Origin: Portunus trituberculatus
Lineage: Eukaryota > Arthropoda > Malacostraca > Decapoda > Portunidae
DNA length: 64,000 nucleotides
Direction of reading: 5' to 3'
Assembly: GCF_017591435.1 (NCBI RefSeq)
Contig: NC_059268.1
Span: 4,617,981 to 4,681,980, forward strand
The position numbers were made by a program, and so were the translations under genes. The notes under the pieces were generated by a model, which saw nothing but the letters and a program-made list of their open reading frames with translations, was not told where the DNA came from and searched no databases. Shown in pieces: positions 11,991-24,814 of this stretch (positions within the stretch are counted from its first letter, which is position 1; the number at the start of each line of letters is the position of its first letter).

Positions 11991-12038
11991 TACCCAGGCC
12001 CTGTAAAATTACAACTAGGTGAATACAACTAGGTGAAT

Positions 12039-12060
12039 ACACACACACACACACACACAC
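12039..12060. repeat. AC microsatellite at the LINE tail
   Basis: About 11 AC units continue from the GAATACAC of the family A tail, which suggests expansion of the tail itself. The next LINE fragment starts straight after it. Confidence 0.9.
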
Positions 12061-12560
12061 TAATTACTATGATAAGACCTAGACTAGAATATGCAGCAGT
12101 GGTATGGTTGCCATCTAGGCAGAAAGATATCAAGAAACTAGAAAGGGTAATAAGGGCTGCTACAAAGATGGTCCCTGAAATAAAAGATCTTCCCTATGAA
12201 GAAAGACTGAAGGAGATGGAGCTACCAACTTTGAAGGATAGACGGGAAAGAGGAGATCTAATAATGATGTACAAGTTAATAAACCGTATGAAGATAGACA
12301 GACAAGAAGAAGGGAAGATCTGTGTATGTGGAATGAAAGAGTGTCGAGAGGGCATGGGAAAAAACTAAAAATGGCCACTTATAGGAGAGATGTGAAAAAA
12401 ATATAGCTTCCCTCATAGAAGGGTGGAAGCATGGAATAGTTTAGACGTGGAAGTGGTCAACGCAAGGAATATTCATGATTTTAAGAAAAAGCTGGACATT
12501 AGTAGATATGGAGACAGGACAGTACGAGCATAGCTCCTTTCCCGTATGTTACAATTAGGT
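12061..12560 (+). mobile_element. Family A LINE 3' fragment
   Basis: It encodes only the C-terminal end of ORF2: MIRPRLEYAAVVWLPSRQKD, then ATKMVPEIKDLPYEERLKEM. A tail with AATTAGGTAAATACAC follows. It is strongly 5' truncated and lies head to tail between two longer copies. A frameshift follows near 12360. Confidence 0.85.
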
Positions 12561-12705
12561 AAATACACGAGACGCGGTAGAGGAAACATGCAATACCGTC
12601 TTTCCCGAGAATCAGCTGATCTTCACTACCTTAGTTTGGGTTTGCAGTGGCCTGGGCGAAAAGTGTGGACTCATTTTTTTTTCATGAATACAATGTTAAA
12701 TAATA

Positions 12706-13746
12706 ATGAGTGAGAAAGAGATTCCATCTAAATGCAGGTATGTGACAAGGGAAAGAATGAAAGATGATGATGACAATGTTGATGAGGGAGAAAGAGAATT
12801 TGAAGTCTTTGATACGGCGCAAACTTCACTATTTGATAAAGTCTTGACTATCGAACGTAAATTAGATAAATTGATAAAGGAGAGTATGGGAATGAAAGAG
12901 AATGAAGAACAGGATAAAGAGCTCCAGAAATTGAAAGAAAGGATAAGAAAGAGTGGAAGAAAACGAAACTAGGCTAAGAACTGAAAATGAAGAATTAAAA
13001 GTCCAAATAGCGAATTACAAGAAATTGATGGAAGAAGGACTCAGTACAGCCGAGAAAGAAAAAGAGAAGCTAAAAGATCTAGTTAACAAAAAAGAAGAAA
13101 GAGTACAAGACGTGATTAAAAAAGAAGTACAAGCATGGAGAATCCAAGATAAGAAAGACAAGGAATCATTTCAAGTAGTATTTCAAGAACAGTTAAAAGA
13201 AAAAGATGAAAATATGACAAGCAAAATGATAGGAGTCCTCAAGAAAAAAAAAAATTTAGTAAGAGAAATTGCAGAAAAAAGAAGAGTGTAATTATTTTTG
13301 GACTGAAAGAAAAAAATGTTAAATATAGACCAAGAAGGGAAAAAGACGAAATTAAATCAGTAAAAGGCCTACTAAAACATCTGAATGAAGAGGATAGACA
13401 GAACTTAGAAGAGGAAGTAGAAGAAATCCATAGAATGGGACCATATCAAGAAGGAACAGTGAGACCAATTAAGATATTACTAAAATTACAAGCAGCAGCA
13501 GAAGAAGTACTATATAAAAAACAAAACTCAGAGAAACAGAAGGTTGCAAAGATATATATATATATAAAGAAAAATAGAAATGAGGAGGAAAGGAAGAGAC
13601 ACAATGAACTGGTGGCAGAAGCAAGAGAAAACAATAATGAAAGGTCAGAGGAGGAGAAGGCGGCATTTTTTTGGAGAATTTTAGGAGACAGGATAAGGAA
13701 ATGGTATATAAAAGAGACAGAAGAGAAAAAAATGGAGCAAGTTTAA
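12706..13746 (+). pseudogene. Family A ORF1 (copy 3), broken
   Basis: The ATG at 12706 starts MSEKEIPSKCRYVTRERMKD. A long coiled coil follows in two frames (ERKLDKLIKESMGMKENEEQ; ENETRLRTENEELKVQIANY). Then comes VIIFGLKEKN in another frame and the RRM-like region: EEVEEIHRMGPYQEG, RPIKILLKLQAAAEEVLY, RNEEERKRHNELVAEA. It lies upstream of ORF2 with the ends close together, as in copy 2. Confidence 0.65.
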
Positions 13747-13775
13747 CTAAAAATTATATGAACAAGAGATTAAAA

Positions 13776-16405
13776 ATGATGTATACAAACATAGATGGGA
13801 TTTTATCTAGTAAATTAGAATTAAGAGATTACATAAAGAAAGAAGAACCAGATATTGTATGTATGTAGGAAACAAAGTTAAATGAGGCAATAAAAATAGA
13901 CATAGATAAAAGGTATAATATATGGAGGAGAGACAGAGTGGGTAAAGGAGGAGGAGGAGTCATGATGATGTCAAGGAAGGAGATAGTGGTAAATCAAGTG
14001 GAGTTTGGGGAAGGAAAATCAGAAATACTGTATGTTAAGATACATATTAAGAAAAAGGAGTTAACAATCATTGGAACATATGTGCCACCAAAAACAAACT
14101 CATGGACTAACCAAGAATATAGAGACATGATAGATGACACAATAAGGAGTCTTACAAGAATCATTAAGGAAAGGAGAAAAGTGATATTGGTAGGAGATTT
14201 CAACTGTAAGGAGGTAGACTGGGAAAATTATGAAAGTGGTATGGGGAAAATGCCTGGGAGATAGATTCCTGAACCTAATGATAGATAATTTGATGGTCCA
14301 AAGAGTAAAGGAAAACACAAGATTCAGAGGAAACAATGAGCCGGCAAGATTAGACCTAGTTTTACAAGGGATATACCAATTAACGATGATATAAGATACA
14401 AGTGCCCATTGGGAAAGAGTGACCATGTAATATTAGAAATGGATATAGAAGAAGGAAAGGAAGATAGAGATGAATCATACAAAGGAGACCAATTAAATTA
14501 CAGAAAGGCTGATATTGAGAATCTCAAGAACTATTTTAAAAACGTAAACTGGGAGGAGATGGAAAACTCATTAACGGTTCAAGAGAAATATAACTTATTT
14601 CTGGAAATATACAAAACTGGGGTCAGGGAATATGTCCCGAAATGTAGACCTAAAGAAGAAGGAAAGAAAGATTGGTATAATGCAAGATGTGCTAGGGCAA
14701 AGGAGAAACGAGATGGAGCATGGAAAAGGTGGAGAAGAAACAGAAATCCAGAAAATAAGGAAAACTTCAAAACAGCAAGAAATGAATATGCTAAGGTGAG
14801 AAAGGAAGAAGAAAGGAACTATGAAAAGGACATTGTCGAAAAATGTAAGGAACAACCAAAATTGTTCTACAGATTCATAAATGGAAAAATAAGACAAAAA
14901 GAAACAATAGAAAGGTTAAAAGGAGAAAACGGAATGGTGGAAGACCCCAAAAGCATGGCAGAACTGTTAAATAGTAAATTTCATGAGGTCTTTACTAAGG
15001 AATCCAAATTTGAAAAACCACAGGGTAATAGAGAGACTGTCTATATGAAAGAGATTAAAGTAACCAAGCTTGAAATAAAAAAGTTGATGACGGAACTAGA
15101 TGAGGAAAAGGCAATGGGACCGGATGAAGTCTCAGGCAGAATACTGAAAGAATGTAGGGAAGAACTAGCAAGTCCAATATACAACATCATAAAATGCTCA
15201 ATTGAAAATGGAACAGCGCCAGTGGAGTGGAAAACAGCTGAGGTGGTTCCCATATATAATAGCGGAAGGAAGGAAGAACCTTTAAATTACAGACCGGTAT
15301 CACTAACTAGTGTAATATGCAAGATGTGTGAAAGAATAATAAAGAAACAATGGATCGAGTTCCTTGAAGACAACAAATTAATATCAAATAGCCAATTTGG
15401 TTTTAGAAAAGAACGGTCTTGTACAACTAATTTATTGAGTTTCTATTCTACAGTAGAATAGTTGATAAGAGTACAAGAGAGAGAGAAATGGGTTGACTGC
15501 ATTTATTTGGATTTAAAGAAGGCGTTTGACAAAGTGCCACATGCAAGATTAATGTGGAAGTTAGAGGAGAAGGGTGGCTTAAAAGGAAGCACATTGAGAT
15601 GGATAGAAAATTATTTGAGGAGGAGAGAAATAAGGACGGTAGTTAAAGATATGAAGTCAAAGTGGAGAGCAGTAGAAAGCGGAGTGCCACAGGGGTCAGT
15701 ATTAGCACCAATACTTTTCCTCATTTATATTAACGACATGCCAGGAGTGAACAGCTACATAAATTTGTTTGCGGACGATACAAAACTGTGCAGAGTTATA
15801 AAGCAAAAGGAGGATTGTGAAATACTGCAAGAAGACCTAAATAAGATCTGGGAATGGAGTAAGAAGTGGGAAATGGAATTCAATGTGATCAAAAGCCATG
15901 TCATGGAAATGGGAAAGAGTGAAAGACGACCTGTGGGAATCTATAAGATGGGAGATGGAGTAGAACTGGAGAAAGTAAAAAGAAAAGGACTTAGGAGTGA
16001 GGAAGAAAACAATCAACCAGTAAGCCATATTGATAGAATTTTTAGAGAAACATATAATTTGCTAAGGAATAGCATTTCACTACATGGACAAAGAAATGAT
16101 GAAGAAATTGATAAGTACTATAATAAGACCCAGATTGGAATATGCAGGAGTAGTGTGGACCCCTCATAAAAAGAAACACATAAGGAAATTGGAGAGGCTA
16201 CAAAAAATGGCTACAAGAATGGTTCTAGAATTTGAAGGGATGACATATGAGGAGAGACTAAAGGCTATGGATCTACCAACTCTGGAACAAAGAAGGGAGA
16301 GAGGAGACCTGATACAAGTTTATAAATTGATCAACGGAATGGACCAAGTGCATAATGAGAAACTGATCCTGAGAGAAGAATATGACATCCGAAGTACAAG
16401 AATGT
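13776..16405 (+). pseudogene. Family A ORF2 (copy 3): endonuclease and reverse transcriptase
   Basis: It begins MMYTNIDGILSSKLELRDYI. A stop replaces the residue before ETKL at 13866. Endonuclease motifs VGDFNCKEVDWE and GKSDHVI follow. A long open part (14409-15461) holds the linker and early RT blocks (GPDEVSGRILKECREE, NYRPVSLTSVICKMCE). After a stop it continues with YLDLKKAFDKVPHARL, GVPQGSVLAPILFLIYINDM and LFADDTKLCR. The last block, RMVLEFEGMTYEERLKAMDL, is cut at the family B junction. Confidence 0.88.
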
Positions 16406-16407
16406 AG

Positions 16408-19400
16408 GGAGTAGGCAGTAGTCACCTGCCGCCCGGTGGAATACTCCAGGAGAGGTACTTACGGGGATGTAGGCAGTGCTGCAGACTGAGTGATTCCCCG
16501 TGTCCTCTCTTCCCGGTTCCCTTTGTGGTCTCATTTATACAATTGAGCAGCTGCAGCCTGCCCTCTAAAGACAACTTCTACTACTTCCTACACTACACTA
16601 CAACACCTTACACTTTTACACTCTCTTCAAATCAAAATTTAATAATGGCTTCACCACGCCCTGCCTCGGAGTCCCCTCTGGGAGGGACCATAAATGTCCC
16701 CAGGTCGGACTGCCCTCTGCTGTCGACCTTGGGTGTCTTGACACTTCATCTAATACTTTCACTATCAATTTCTGCAACATTCGTGGCCTTCGTTCTAATT
16801 TTCAATCTGTGGAACACCACCTCTCCTCTACTAAACCTCATCTTCTCTTCCTAACGAAACACAGTTGTCTGTGACTACTGACAGCAGCCCTTTTCTGTTC
16901 CTCCTACTTGCTCTATCCTCATTTTCAATCCAAAGCTGGATGTTGCGCATACGTGCGTAACGACACCACTTGCTCTCGTGCCCACAATCTTGAATCTTCA
17001 GAATTTTCTACCATCTGGCTAAGACTTCAATGTCACTCTCTAACTAAATTCATCTGTGCTGTATACCTCTCACCTAATTCCTCTGACTATGTAAAATTCT
17101 TTGACTATTTGACTTCCAAGGTGGAGCACATCTTATCTCACTTTCCTTTGCTGAGATCTCCATTTTAGGGATTTCAATGTTCACCACCAGCTTTGGCTTT
17201 CATCTTCTTTCACTGACCAACCTGGTGAACAAACCTTCAACTTTGCTATCCTTCATGACCTAGAGCAGCTAGTGAAGTTCCCTACCCGTATTCCTGACCG
17301 CCTTGGAGACACGCCCAACATTCTTGATCTTTTCCTAACCTCCAACCCTTCTGCTTACTCTGTTAAACTTTCCTCTCCGTTGGGCTCCTCCGACCACAAT
17401 CTAATTTCCGTTACCAGTTCTATCACTCCAGTGCAGCCTCAGGACCCGCCTAAGCGGAGGTGCTTCTGGCATTTTAACTCTGCTAAATGGGAGGAACTAA
17501 GGCAGTACTATTCTGATTTCCTTGGGATGATTATTGTTTTCATGTCAGAGATCCTTCTCTTTGTGCCGAGCGCATAACAGAGGTGATTATCTCTGGCATG
17601 GAGCTATACATTCCTCATACTTTCTCTAACCCTAAAGCTAAAAGCCTTGGTTTAACTCTGCTTGTTCTCGTGCTGTCAATGATAGAGGCGGCTCACAAAC
17701 GGTTCCGTAGCCATCCAACTGCTGAAACTCATGCCCTATATATTTCTGCCCGTAATCATGCCAAATCTATTCTCCAACTTACTAAAACTCTTTCATCAAT
17801 AGAAAATGTCAAAGTCTTTCCAATTCTAACTCCTCTCGAGATTTCTGGCATCTAGCCAATAATATCTCTAACAACTTTACTTCTTCGTCTTTCCTCCTTT
17901 ACTTCATCCAGATGGCTCTACAGCTGTCTCTTCTTTTCTAAAGCTGAACTCTTCGCTCAAACCTTTGCTACCAACTCAACTTTGGATGATTCTGGGCATA
18001 TTCCTCCTACTCCTCCACCCTCTGACTACTTCATCCCTAAAATTAAAATTCTTTATAAAGACGTTTTCCTGGCCCTCTCTGGCCTTGATTCTCGGAAGGC
18101 TTACGGTCCGGATGGAGTCCCTCCTGTTGTTCTCAAAACTGTGCTTCCGAACTCGCTCACTGCCTGGTCAAACTCTTTCATCTGTGTCTCTACTTCTATT
18201 TATCCTTCTTGCTGGAAGTTTGCTCACATTCAACCTGTCCCTAAAAAGGTGACCACTCCAATCCTTCTAACTACCGCCCTATAGCTTTGATTTCCTGCCT
18301 TTCTAAAGCCTTTGAGTCTATCCTTAATAGGAAGATAATGAGGCATCTATCAGCTCACAACCTTCTCTCTGATTGCCAGTATGGTTTCCGTAAAGGCAGA
18401 TCTACTGGTGATCTTCTTACTTTCCTAACTGAATCTTGGTCATCCTCTTTTAGGGACTTCGGTGAAACCTTTGCTGTCGGCCTTGACATATCGAAAGCCT
18501 TCGATAGAGTCTGGCACAAATCTTTAATTTCTAAACTACCCTCCTACGGATTCTATCCTTCTCTCTGTACCTTCATCTCCAGTTTCCTTTCCGATCGTTC
18601 TATTGCTGCTGTAGTAGACGGTCACTGTTCTTCCCTAAAACTATCAACAGTGGTGTTCCACAGGGTTCTGTCCTATCACCCACTCTCTTTCTATTATTCA
18701 TCAATGATCTCCTAAATCTGACTCAATGCCCTATCCACTCCTATGCTGATGATACCACCCTGCATTATTCAACAGCGTTCAACAGACGCCCAACCCAACA
18801 ACAATTAAATGACTCAAGGCGAGATGCTATGGGACGCCTAACTTCTGATCTTTCACTTGTTTCTGATTGGGGCAGAGAAAACCTGGTTTTGTTCAATGCC
18901 TCAAAACTCAATTTCTACAACTATCTACTCGACATAACCTTCCAGACAACTATCCTCTCTTCTTCAATAACACTCAACTTCCCTCTCCTCTACATTAAAC
19001 ACACTCGGTCTATCCTTCACTAAAATCTAAACTGGAAATTTCACATCTCTACTCTTGCTAAATCAGCTTCCAAGAAGTTAGGTGTCCTATGGCGTCTTCG
19101 TCCATTTTCTCTCCTCCCAGCTGCTTGCTCTGTACAAGGGCCTTATCCGCCCGTGTATGGAGTATGGCTCTCATGTCTGGGGGATCACACACAGCTTTAC
19201 TAAACAAGGTGGAATCTAAAGCTTTTCGTCTTATCAACTCTTCTCCTCTAACTGACTGTCTTGATTCTTTAAGTCACCGCCGCAATGTTGCATCTTTATC
19301 TGTCTTCTACCGCTGTTTTCATGCTGTCTGCTCTTCTGAACTTGCTAACTGCATGCCTTCCCCCTCCTGCGGCCTCGCTGCACAAGACTCTCTACTTCTT

Positions 19401-19715
19401 CTCATCCCTATTCTGTCCATCTTCCTAATGCAAGAGTTAACCAGTATCTTCACTCCTTCATTCCCTACACTGGTAAACTCTGGAACTCTCTACCTGTGTC
19501 TGTATTTCCACCTGCCTATGACTTAAACTCTTTCAAAGAGGAGTGTCAAGACACCTCTTACGTTAACTGGACCCTCCTTTTAGATTTTTCTGTTTTTCTC
19601 TTTCTACTTTTCTTTTAACAGGGCCTGGCAACCAGCGGGATTTTTTTTTTCCAACACTTTGTTTTCCCTTGGCCAGTGCCCTTGTAATGTAAAAAAAAAA
19701 AAAAAAAAAAAAAAA
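16408..19715 (+). mobile_element. Poly(A)-tailed LINE, family B, copy 1 (near full length)
   Basis: It starts with a GC-rich leader containing GTAGGCAGTAGTCACCTGCC and ends in 25 A residues at 19691-19715. It is an APE-type non-LTR retrotransposon with RT closest, by eye, to Jockey-like arthropod LINEs. The clade is not certain. The next family A copy starts directly after the poly(A). Confidence 0.85.
16645..19530 (+). pseudogene. Family B LINE protein: endonuclease and reverse transcriptase, frameshifted
   Basis: The start ATG gives MASPRPASESPLGGTINVPR. The endonuclease core (NFCNIRGLRSNF-like, FICAVYLSPNSSDY, SPLGSSDHNLI) is spread over frames. RT blocks include GPDGVPPVVLK, NYRPIALISCLSKAFESILN, CQYGFRKGRSTGDLL, VGLDISKAFDRVWHKSLI and YADDTTLHYS. 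After RT come SASKKLGVLWRL-like and RVESKAFRLINSSPLTD blocks. In-frame gaps and stops mean no functional product. Confidence 0.85.
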
Positions 19716-19769
19716 GAGTGTCGGCAGTGTTTTATTTTGTTTTGGCCGAAACAGCTGGAGATAGCAATC

Positions 19770-20712
19770 ATGACAAGTACTCTTAGAAATGTGCATGACT
19801 TTGAGGGTTTTGTGACCACTCCAAGTGGACTAGATAAATTTGACATGGATGCAAGAATTCAGGCATTAGAAAGTAAGTTTCTAAATATTAGATCCATAGA
19901 AGAAAAGCTAGATAGAGTCTTAGCAGAGAACGATACCTTCAAAAAAGAAATCTATATGTTAACAAGAGAGAACAAAGAGCTATTGAAAGAAAAAGTGGAA
20001 ATGGAGAAAGAAAATCAACATCTAAGGAAACAATGTGACGAGATGAAGGCTAAACTCCTTGAAATGGAGAAGAAAATATCTGAAGGAGACTTGGGGAAGG
20101 AGGAATGCTTTAACATAATTGATGCCAAAATTAAGGAAGTGAAACATGAACACCAAGTACAAAAGTCCTTTAAGGAGATAATGAAAAAGCAAGAAGAAAA
20201 TAAAGTGACTACACAGAGTGAAATGGTAAAGGCATTGAAGGAAAATGAGTATGTGGTGAGAGATATTGCTGAAAAGAAAAAAATGTGTGATCATAACAGG
20301 TTTGAGGGAGGAAACTAACAGGAACTGGCAAGATAGAAGGGATAAGGAAAATGACAGGATTAAGTTTTTACTGAATAAGATCTCCGAGGAGGAAGAGTGC
20401 CTATATGCTGAGGTAGAGGAAAGTGTGAGACTAGGAGCTTTTGAAGAAGGCAAGAGTAGACCATTAAAATTGAAATTAAAGTCTCAGGTGGCAGCCGAGG
20501 CCTTGCTGAGGAGGGCCTGGAAACTTAAAGACTACGAGGAAACCAAAACAATTTACATAAGAAGAAATATGACACAGGATGAAACAATGAAAATGAAAGA
20601 GCTTGTAACTGAAGTGAGAGAGAAGAATGAGGAAAGAACCGAGGAAAAAAAGATCAAGTTTTTTTGGAGGATGAGAAATGGGAGACTGAAGTGGTGGATA
20701 AAACAGACGGAA
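19770..20712 (+). pseudogene. Family A ORF1 (copy 4), one frameshift
   Basis: The ATG at 19770 gives MTSTLRNVHDFEGFVTTPSG. Residues of about 30-150 form a coiled coil (IRSIEEKLDRVLAENDTFKK; REN, KEKVEMEKENQHLRKQCDEM). A frameshift in an A run near 20280 leads to CVIITGLREETNRNWQDRRD and the RRM-like region (EESVRLGAFEEGKSRPLKLK), then a basic tail (FFWRMRNGRLKWW). Apart from the frameshift this is the best-preserved ORF1 of the family in the window. Confidence 0.7.
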
Positions 20713-20774
20713 TAGACATTACACTGACTGAAACATGGAAGAAAGAGATTAGGAATGGAATTCAAGTGACTTAC

Positions 20775-23550
20775 ATGAATATAGATGGATTTCTGTCTAA
20801 GAGGCTAGAACGTATGGATTACCTAAGAAACAATCAACCAGACATAATGTGTGTGGTGGAAACAAAGTTAAGGCCCGAAATAAAGCTAGATTGGTTTGAT
20901 GTAAAACACTAAAAAGTATGGAGAAATGATAGAAAAAATAAAGGAGGTGGTTATATAATGGTTCTTACTAAGGAAGACCTGATAGTGAAGGAAGTGAACT
21001 TTAGTAAGGGAAATGAGGAAGTGATAAGTATGCTTATAACAGATGGTAAGAGGGACATTAATATTATAACAGTATACATACCACCCAGAACCAGTGCTTG
21101 GAACTATGAACAGTATCAAATGGTGATGAGAAATACTCTAGACAGAATGAAGCAGGAACTCATCAGAAAGGATAGAGTGATGATAGTCGAGACTTTAATT
21201 GTAAAGAAATAGTGTGGGAAGACTACGAAGTGGTGAATGGTGGTGAGTGGGCAGAGGAATTGTTAAAGGTAGCAACAAATAACTTGATGACACAGTGGGT
21301 GAGATCACCAACAAGGTGCAGGGGACAGGATGTTGCAGTGAGGTTGGATTTGGTATTTACCAGGGGCATCTTCCTAAAAGAGGAAATTGAACATGAATGT
21401 CCCTTGGGGAAAAGCGACCATGATGTCCTAAGTTTTGAGCTGGATATGAAATTAAACACGGAAAAGAGTGAGGAGCACAGGGAGGAAAAAATAAATTATG
21501 TTAGGGCAAATTATAACCATATAAGAGAGTTCTTTAATGAAATTGACTGGTCTGTGGTATACCAGAAAAGGGATATGCAATTGAAATACGATAAATTTAT
21601 GGATTTATATAATTTTGCTGTGAAGAAGTTTGTGCCATATCACAGAAAGAGGACTTTAAATAATAAACAGTGGTTTAATAGAAATTGTGAAGAAGCAAAA
21701 AAGAACAAAGAAAAGGCATAGAAGAAACTTAAGAAAAACAGTGATGTATTATCAAGAGAAGGCTACAAACCAGCAAAGAATAGATATGTTGAGGTAAGGA
21801 AAACAGCACAAAAGGAATATGAACAGAGAGTGGTGGAAAACTGTGATAGTGACCCTAAAATGTTTTACAAATTCATAAATGGAAAACTAAATAAAAGGGA
21901 GGCAATAGAAAAGGTAAAAATGGGAAGAAGTATATGAGGATGCTAGAGATATAGCTGAAATATTGAACGACAACTTTTGCAAAGTGTTTACAAAGGAGGA
22001 GCATTTTATGGGAGAAGGCCTACGGAAATAAAGCAAATGCAGGACATCATGGTTACTAAAGAAGATATAAGGAAAATTATAAGTAACTTGGATATTAATA
22101 AATCAATGGGGCCTGATGGCATATCTGGGAGGTTGCTAAAAGAATGTAAGGATCAATTGTTGAACCCCATATTTGATATTGTGGAAACCTCCATACGAAC
22201 AGGAATAGTCCCGAAAGAGTGGAAAAGAGCTAACATTGTGCCTATATATAAGAATGGTAGTAGAATGGAACTGTTAAATTACAGACCAGTATCATTGACT
22301 AGTATATTGTGCAAGGTATATGAAGAAGTAATTAAAACTAAGTGGAGTGAGTATCTAGAAAGTGAAAACATTCTGAGCGAAAGGCAGTTTGGTTTCAGAA
22401 AAGGGAGATCGTGTGTATGCAATTTATTATGTTTTTATTCAAGACTGACATACTACAACATAGAGAAGGATGGGTGGATGCTATTTACCTGGACTTGAGA
22501 AAGGCCTTTGATAAAGTGCCACACAATAGACTGATGTGGAAACTAAAGAAGATTGGAAGAGTAAGCGATAAACTAGCAACATGGATGGAAAATTACTTAG
22601 TGGGAAGAGAAATGCGAACAGTGGTGAAAGGAAAAAAGTCCGAGTGGAGTTCCACAAGGGTCAGTGCTTGGTCCCATCATGTTTTTGATTTATGTTAATG
22701 ATATGCTAGTAGGAATTGACAGTTACATGAATATGTTCGTGGACGATACTAAAATTATGAGGAGAGTAAAGAATGTGGAAGATTGTAACAAGTTACAGGA
22801 AGATCTTGATAAAATATATTAGTGGAGTAAAGAGTGGCAGATGGAATTTAATATAAACAAGAGCCATGTTATGAAAATGGGAAGAAGTAGATACAGACCA
22901 AACAGGGATTACAGGCTGGGTGATGAGAAAATTGAAGAGACCAATGAGAAGAAAGACCTAGGAGTAACTGTGCAAAACACTTTGTCACCGGAGAAACACA
23001 TTAACAAGATATTTGGGAAAACATATAACATGCTTCAAAATATTGGTCTTGCATTCCACTACCTAGATGAAGGAATGATGAAGAAGATATTATGCACTTT
23101 AATAAGACCCTAGTTAGAATATGCAGCTTGCATCTGGTCACCGCATATGAAGAAAAATGTGAAGAAGGTGGAAAGGGTACAGAGGCTGGCAACAAGGATG
23201 GTACCAGGACTCAGGGAGTTAGACTATGAGGAAAGACTGAGGAAACTGGGGCTGACCACATTAGAAGAGAGAAGAACAAGGGGAGACATGATAAATATGT
23301 ATAAATTGGTGAACAAGATTGACATATTGGACAGAGAGTTGATAAAGGTGACCACAAGTAATCATCTCCGAGGACATGGAAAAAAACTAATAAAAGACAT
23401 GTCTAAATGACGTGAGAACGTACAGTTTCCCGCATTGTTGTATTGATAAGTGGAATAAACTGAGCAGTGATGTCGTTGATGCAGTGTGTGTCAATCAGAT
23501 GAAAGAGAGATATAACAGGAGTGGCCAAGGAGGCAGGACACAGAGAGCTT
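20775..23550 (+). pseudogene. Family A ORF2 (copy 4), multiple breaks
   Basis: It starts MNIDGFLSKRLERMDYLRNN. The endonuclease keeps VVETKL, PPRTSAWNYEQY and GKSDHDVLSFEL, but the GDFN box is hit by a deletion near 21185. RT blocks include GPDGISGRLLKEC, NYRPVSLTSILCKVYE, RQFGFRKGRSC and YLDLRKAFDKVPH. The catalytic box reads FVDDTK in place of FADDTK, and a stop lies shortly after it near 22820. The C-terminus has RLATRMVPGLRELDYEERLR. Confidence 0.85.
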
Positions 23551-23593
23551 AGCTCGGGCCCTGTAATACACAAATAGGTAAATACACACATCA

Positions 23594-24385
23594 TATCTCA
23601 AATTTTAAAAAATGGTGAGTTCCATTCTGGGGAGAGGGACCATAAATGCTCCCAGGTCAAACTGCTCTTCTTGTATCGACACTATAAGTCTTGACAGCCC
23701 CCCAACTTTTTTTCATTAACTTCTGCAATGTTCACATTCATAAATTTTCTATCTGTAGAACATCACCTCTCTCTGATAAACCTCATCTTCTTTTCCTCAC
23801 TGAAACACAAGAGGCAACTGAGAGTAGCCCCTTTCCTATTCCATTCTACTTTCTCTATCCTCATTTTTATTCCAAAGGTGGATGATGTGTCTATGTGCAT
23901 AACGTGGATGATGTGTCTATGTGCATAACAACTTGACTAGCTTTTGCGCCCAAGCTCTTGAATTTTTTGAGTTTTCCACCACCTGGCTTCGACTTCAGAG
24001 TCACTCTCTAACCAAATTTACTTGTGCTGTCTACCTCTCTCCTAAATATTATGACTATAGGAAATGCTTTTGACTATTTAACTTCAAATATGGAGCATAT
24101 TGTCTCTCTATCCTTTTGCAGAAATCTGCATCGTTGGAGAATATAACATTCACCACCAGTTTTGGCTTTCATCTCCCTTCACTAACCAAACTGGTGAACT
24201 AGCTCTCAAATTTGTTATCTTCCATGATCTAAAGTAACTGGTGCAGCATTCTACTCAAATCCTGATTATCTTGGATATATGCCCAACAGTCTTGACCTTT
24301 TTTTTTACCTATAATTCTTCTGCTTATGCTATTACTCTATATTTGTTTGGCTCTTCCAATCACAATCTTATATCTGTATATTGTC
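23594..24385 (+). mobile_element. Family B LINE 5' fragment (copy 2)
   Basis: It matches family B from the leader (GAGAGGGACCATAAATG) through the endonuclease part to the CCAATCACAATCTTATATCTG region, then stops. It is heavily diverged, with no open frame of note. It sits next to the tail of family A copy 4. Confidence 0.8.
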
Positions 24386-24814
24386 CTAGTGTTACATGCC
24401 CTGGGATACAACATGGATACATGCCCTGGGATACAACTTGTATATCAACATGAAAGGTTGTGTATTCCCAGTGATCAAAAGTGCCCCTAATAGAGACATA
24501 TTTTAACAAGATAGTGACAGCATAAGAGTGAACAGTGAACATACTTGTGACATCAGTGTAGTGCCCCAAATACAACATTCACCATACCAACTGATGCTCA
24601 AATTAGGTGGTCAATGAAGTGGTCTTATACTTTCTAGATCTTTAATGTATCTTGCTCACATACTCCTACATATGAATAGTATTAGTTTACTAGACAGTGT
24701 TGAATTGTTGTTGAGTTCTTTATCAAGTATCACAGAAGCTAAAAGAGTGGCTTGTCACCTGACCAACCTGCCAAGCCACTGTCTTGCCTTCGTTCTCTCT
24801 CTCTCACTCTTCCT
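24386..24814. other. Unassigned spacer between LINE copies
   Basis: It contains a short direct repeat (ACATGCCCTGGGATACAAC at 24394 and about 25 bp later). I see nothing else I can name. Confidence 0.5.

Larger units (their letters stand above)
8099..12038 (+). mobile_element. CR1/L2-group LINE, family A, copy 2 (near full length)
   Basis: It starts directly after the tail of copy 1 with a leader GAAGAAGCGGCCAAGTCGCC. It contains ORF1 and ORF2 and ends in a tail of AACTAGGTGAATAC units that passes into an AC run. Part of the leader is found in reverse complement at 4480-4515 and 49030-49065. The frame is broken by many small indels. Confidence 0.88.
12561..16405 (+). mobile_element. CR1/L2-group LINE, family A, copy 3 (3' end cut off)
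   Basis: It has a leader, ORF1 and ORF2 but stops at about 16405, within the last 60 codons of ORF2, where family B sequence begins. The missing 3' end and tail do not reappear after the family B copy. So this was not a simple insertion; sequence has been lost. Confidence 0.85.
19716..23588 (+). mobile_element. CR1/L2-group LINE, family A, copy 4
   Basis: It starts GAGTGTCGGCAGTGTTTTAT right after the family B poly(A). It carries ORF1 and ORF2 and ends with CACAAATAGGTAAATACACA. It is the closest relative of copy 1 and keeps many residues lost there, for example ETKL and SDHD in the endonuclease. Confidence 0.9.
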
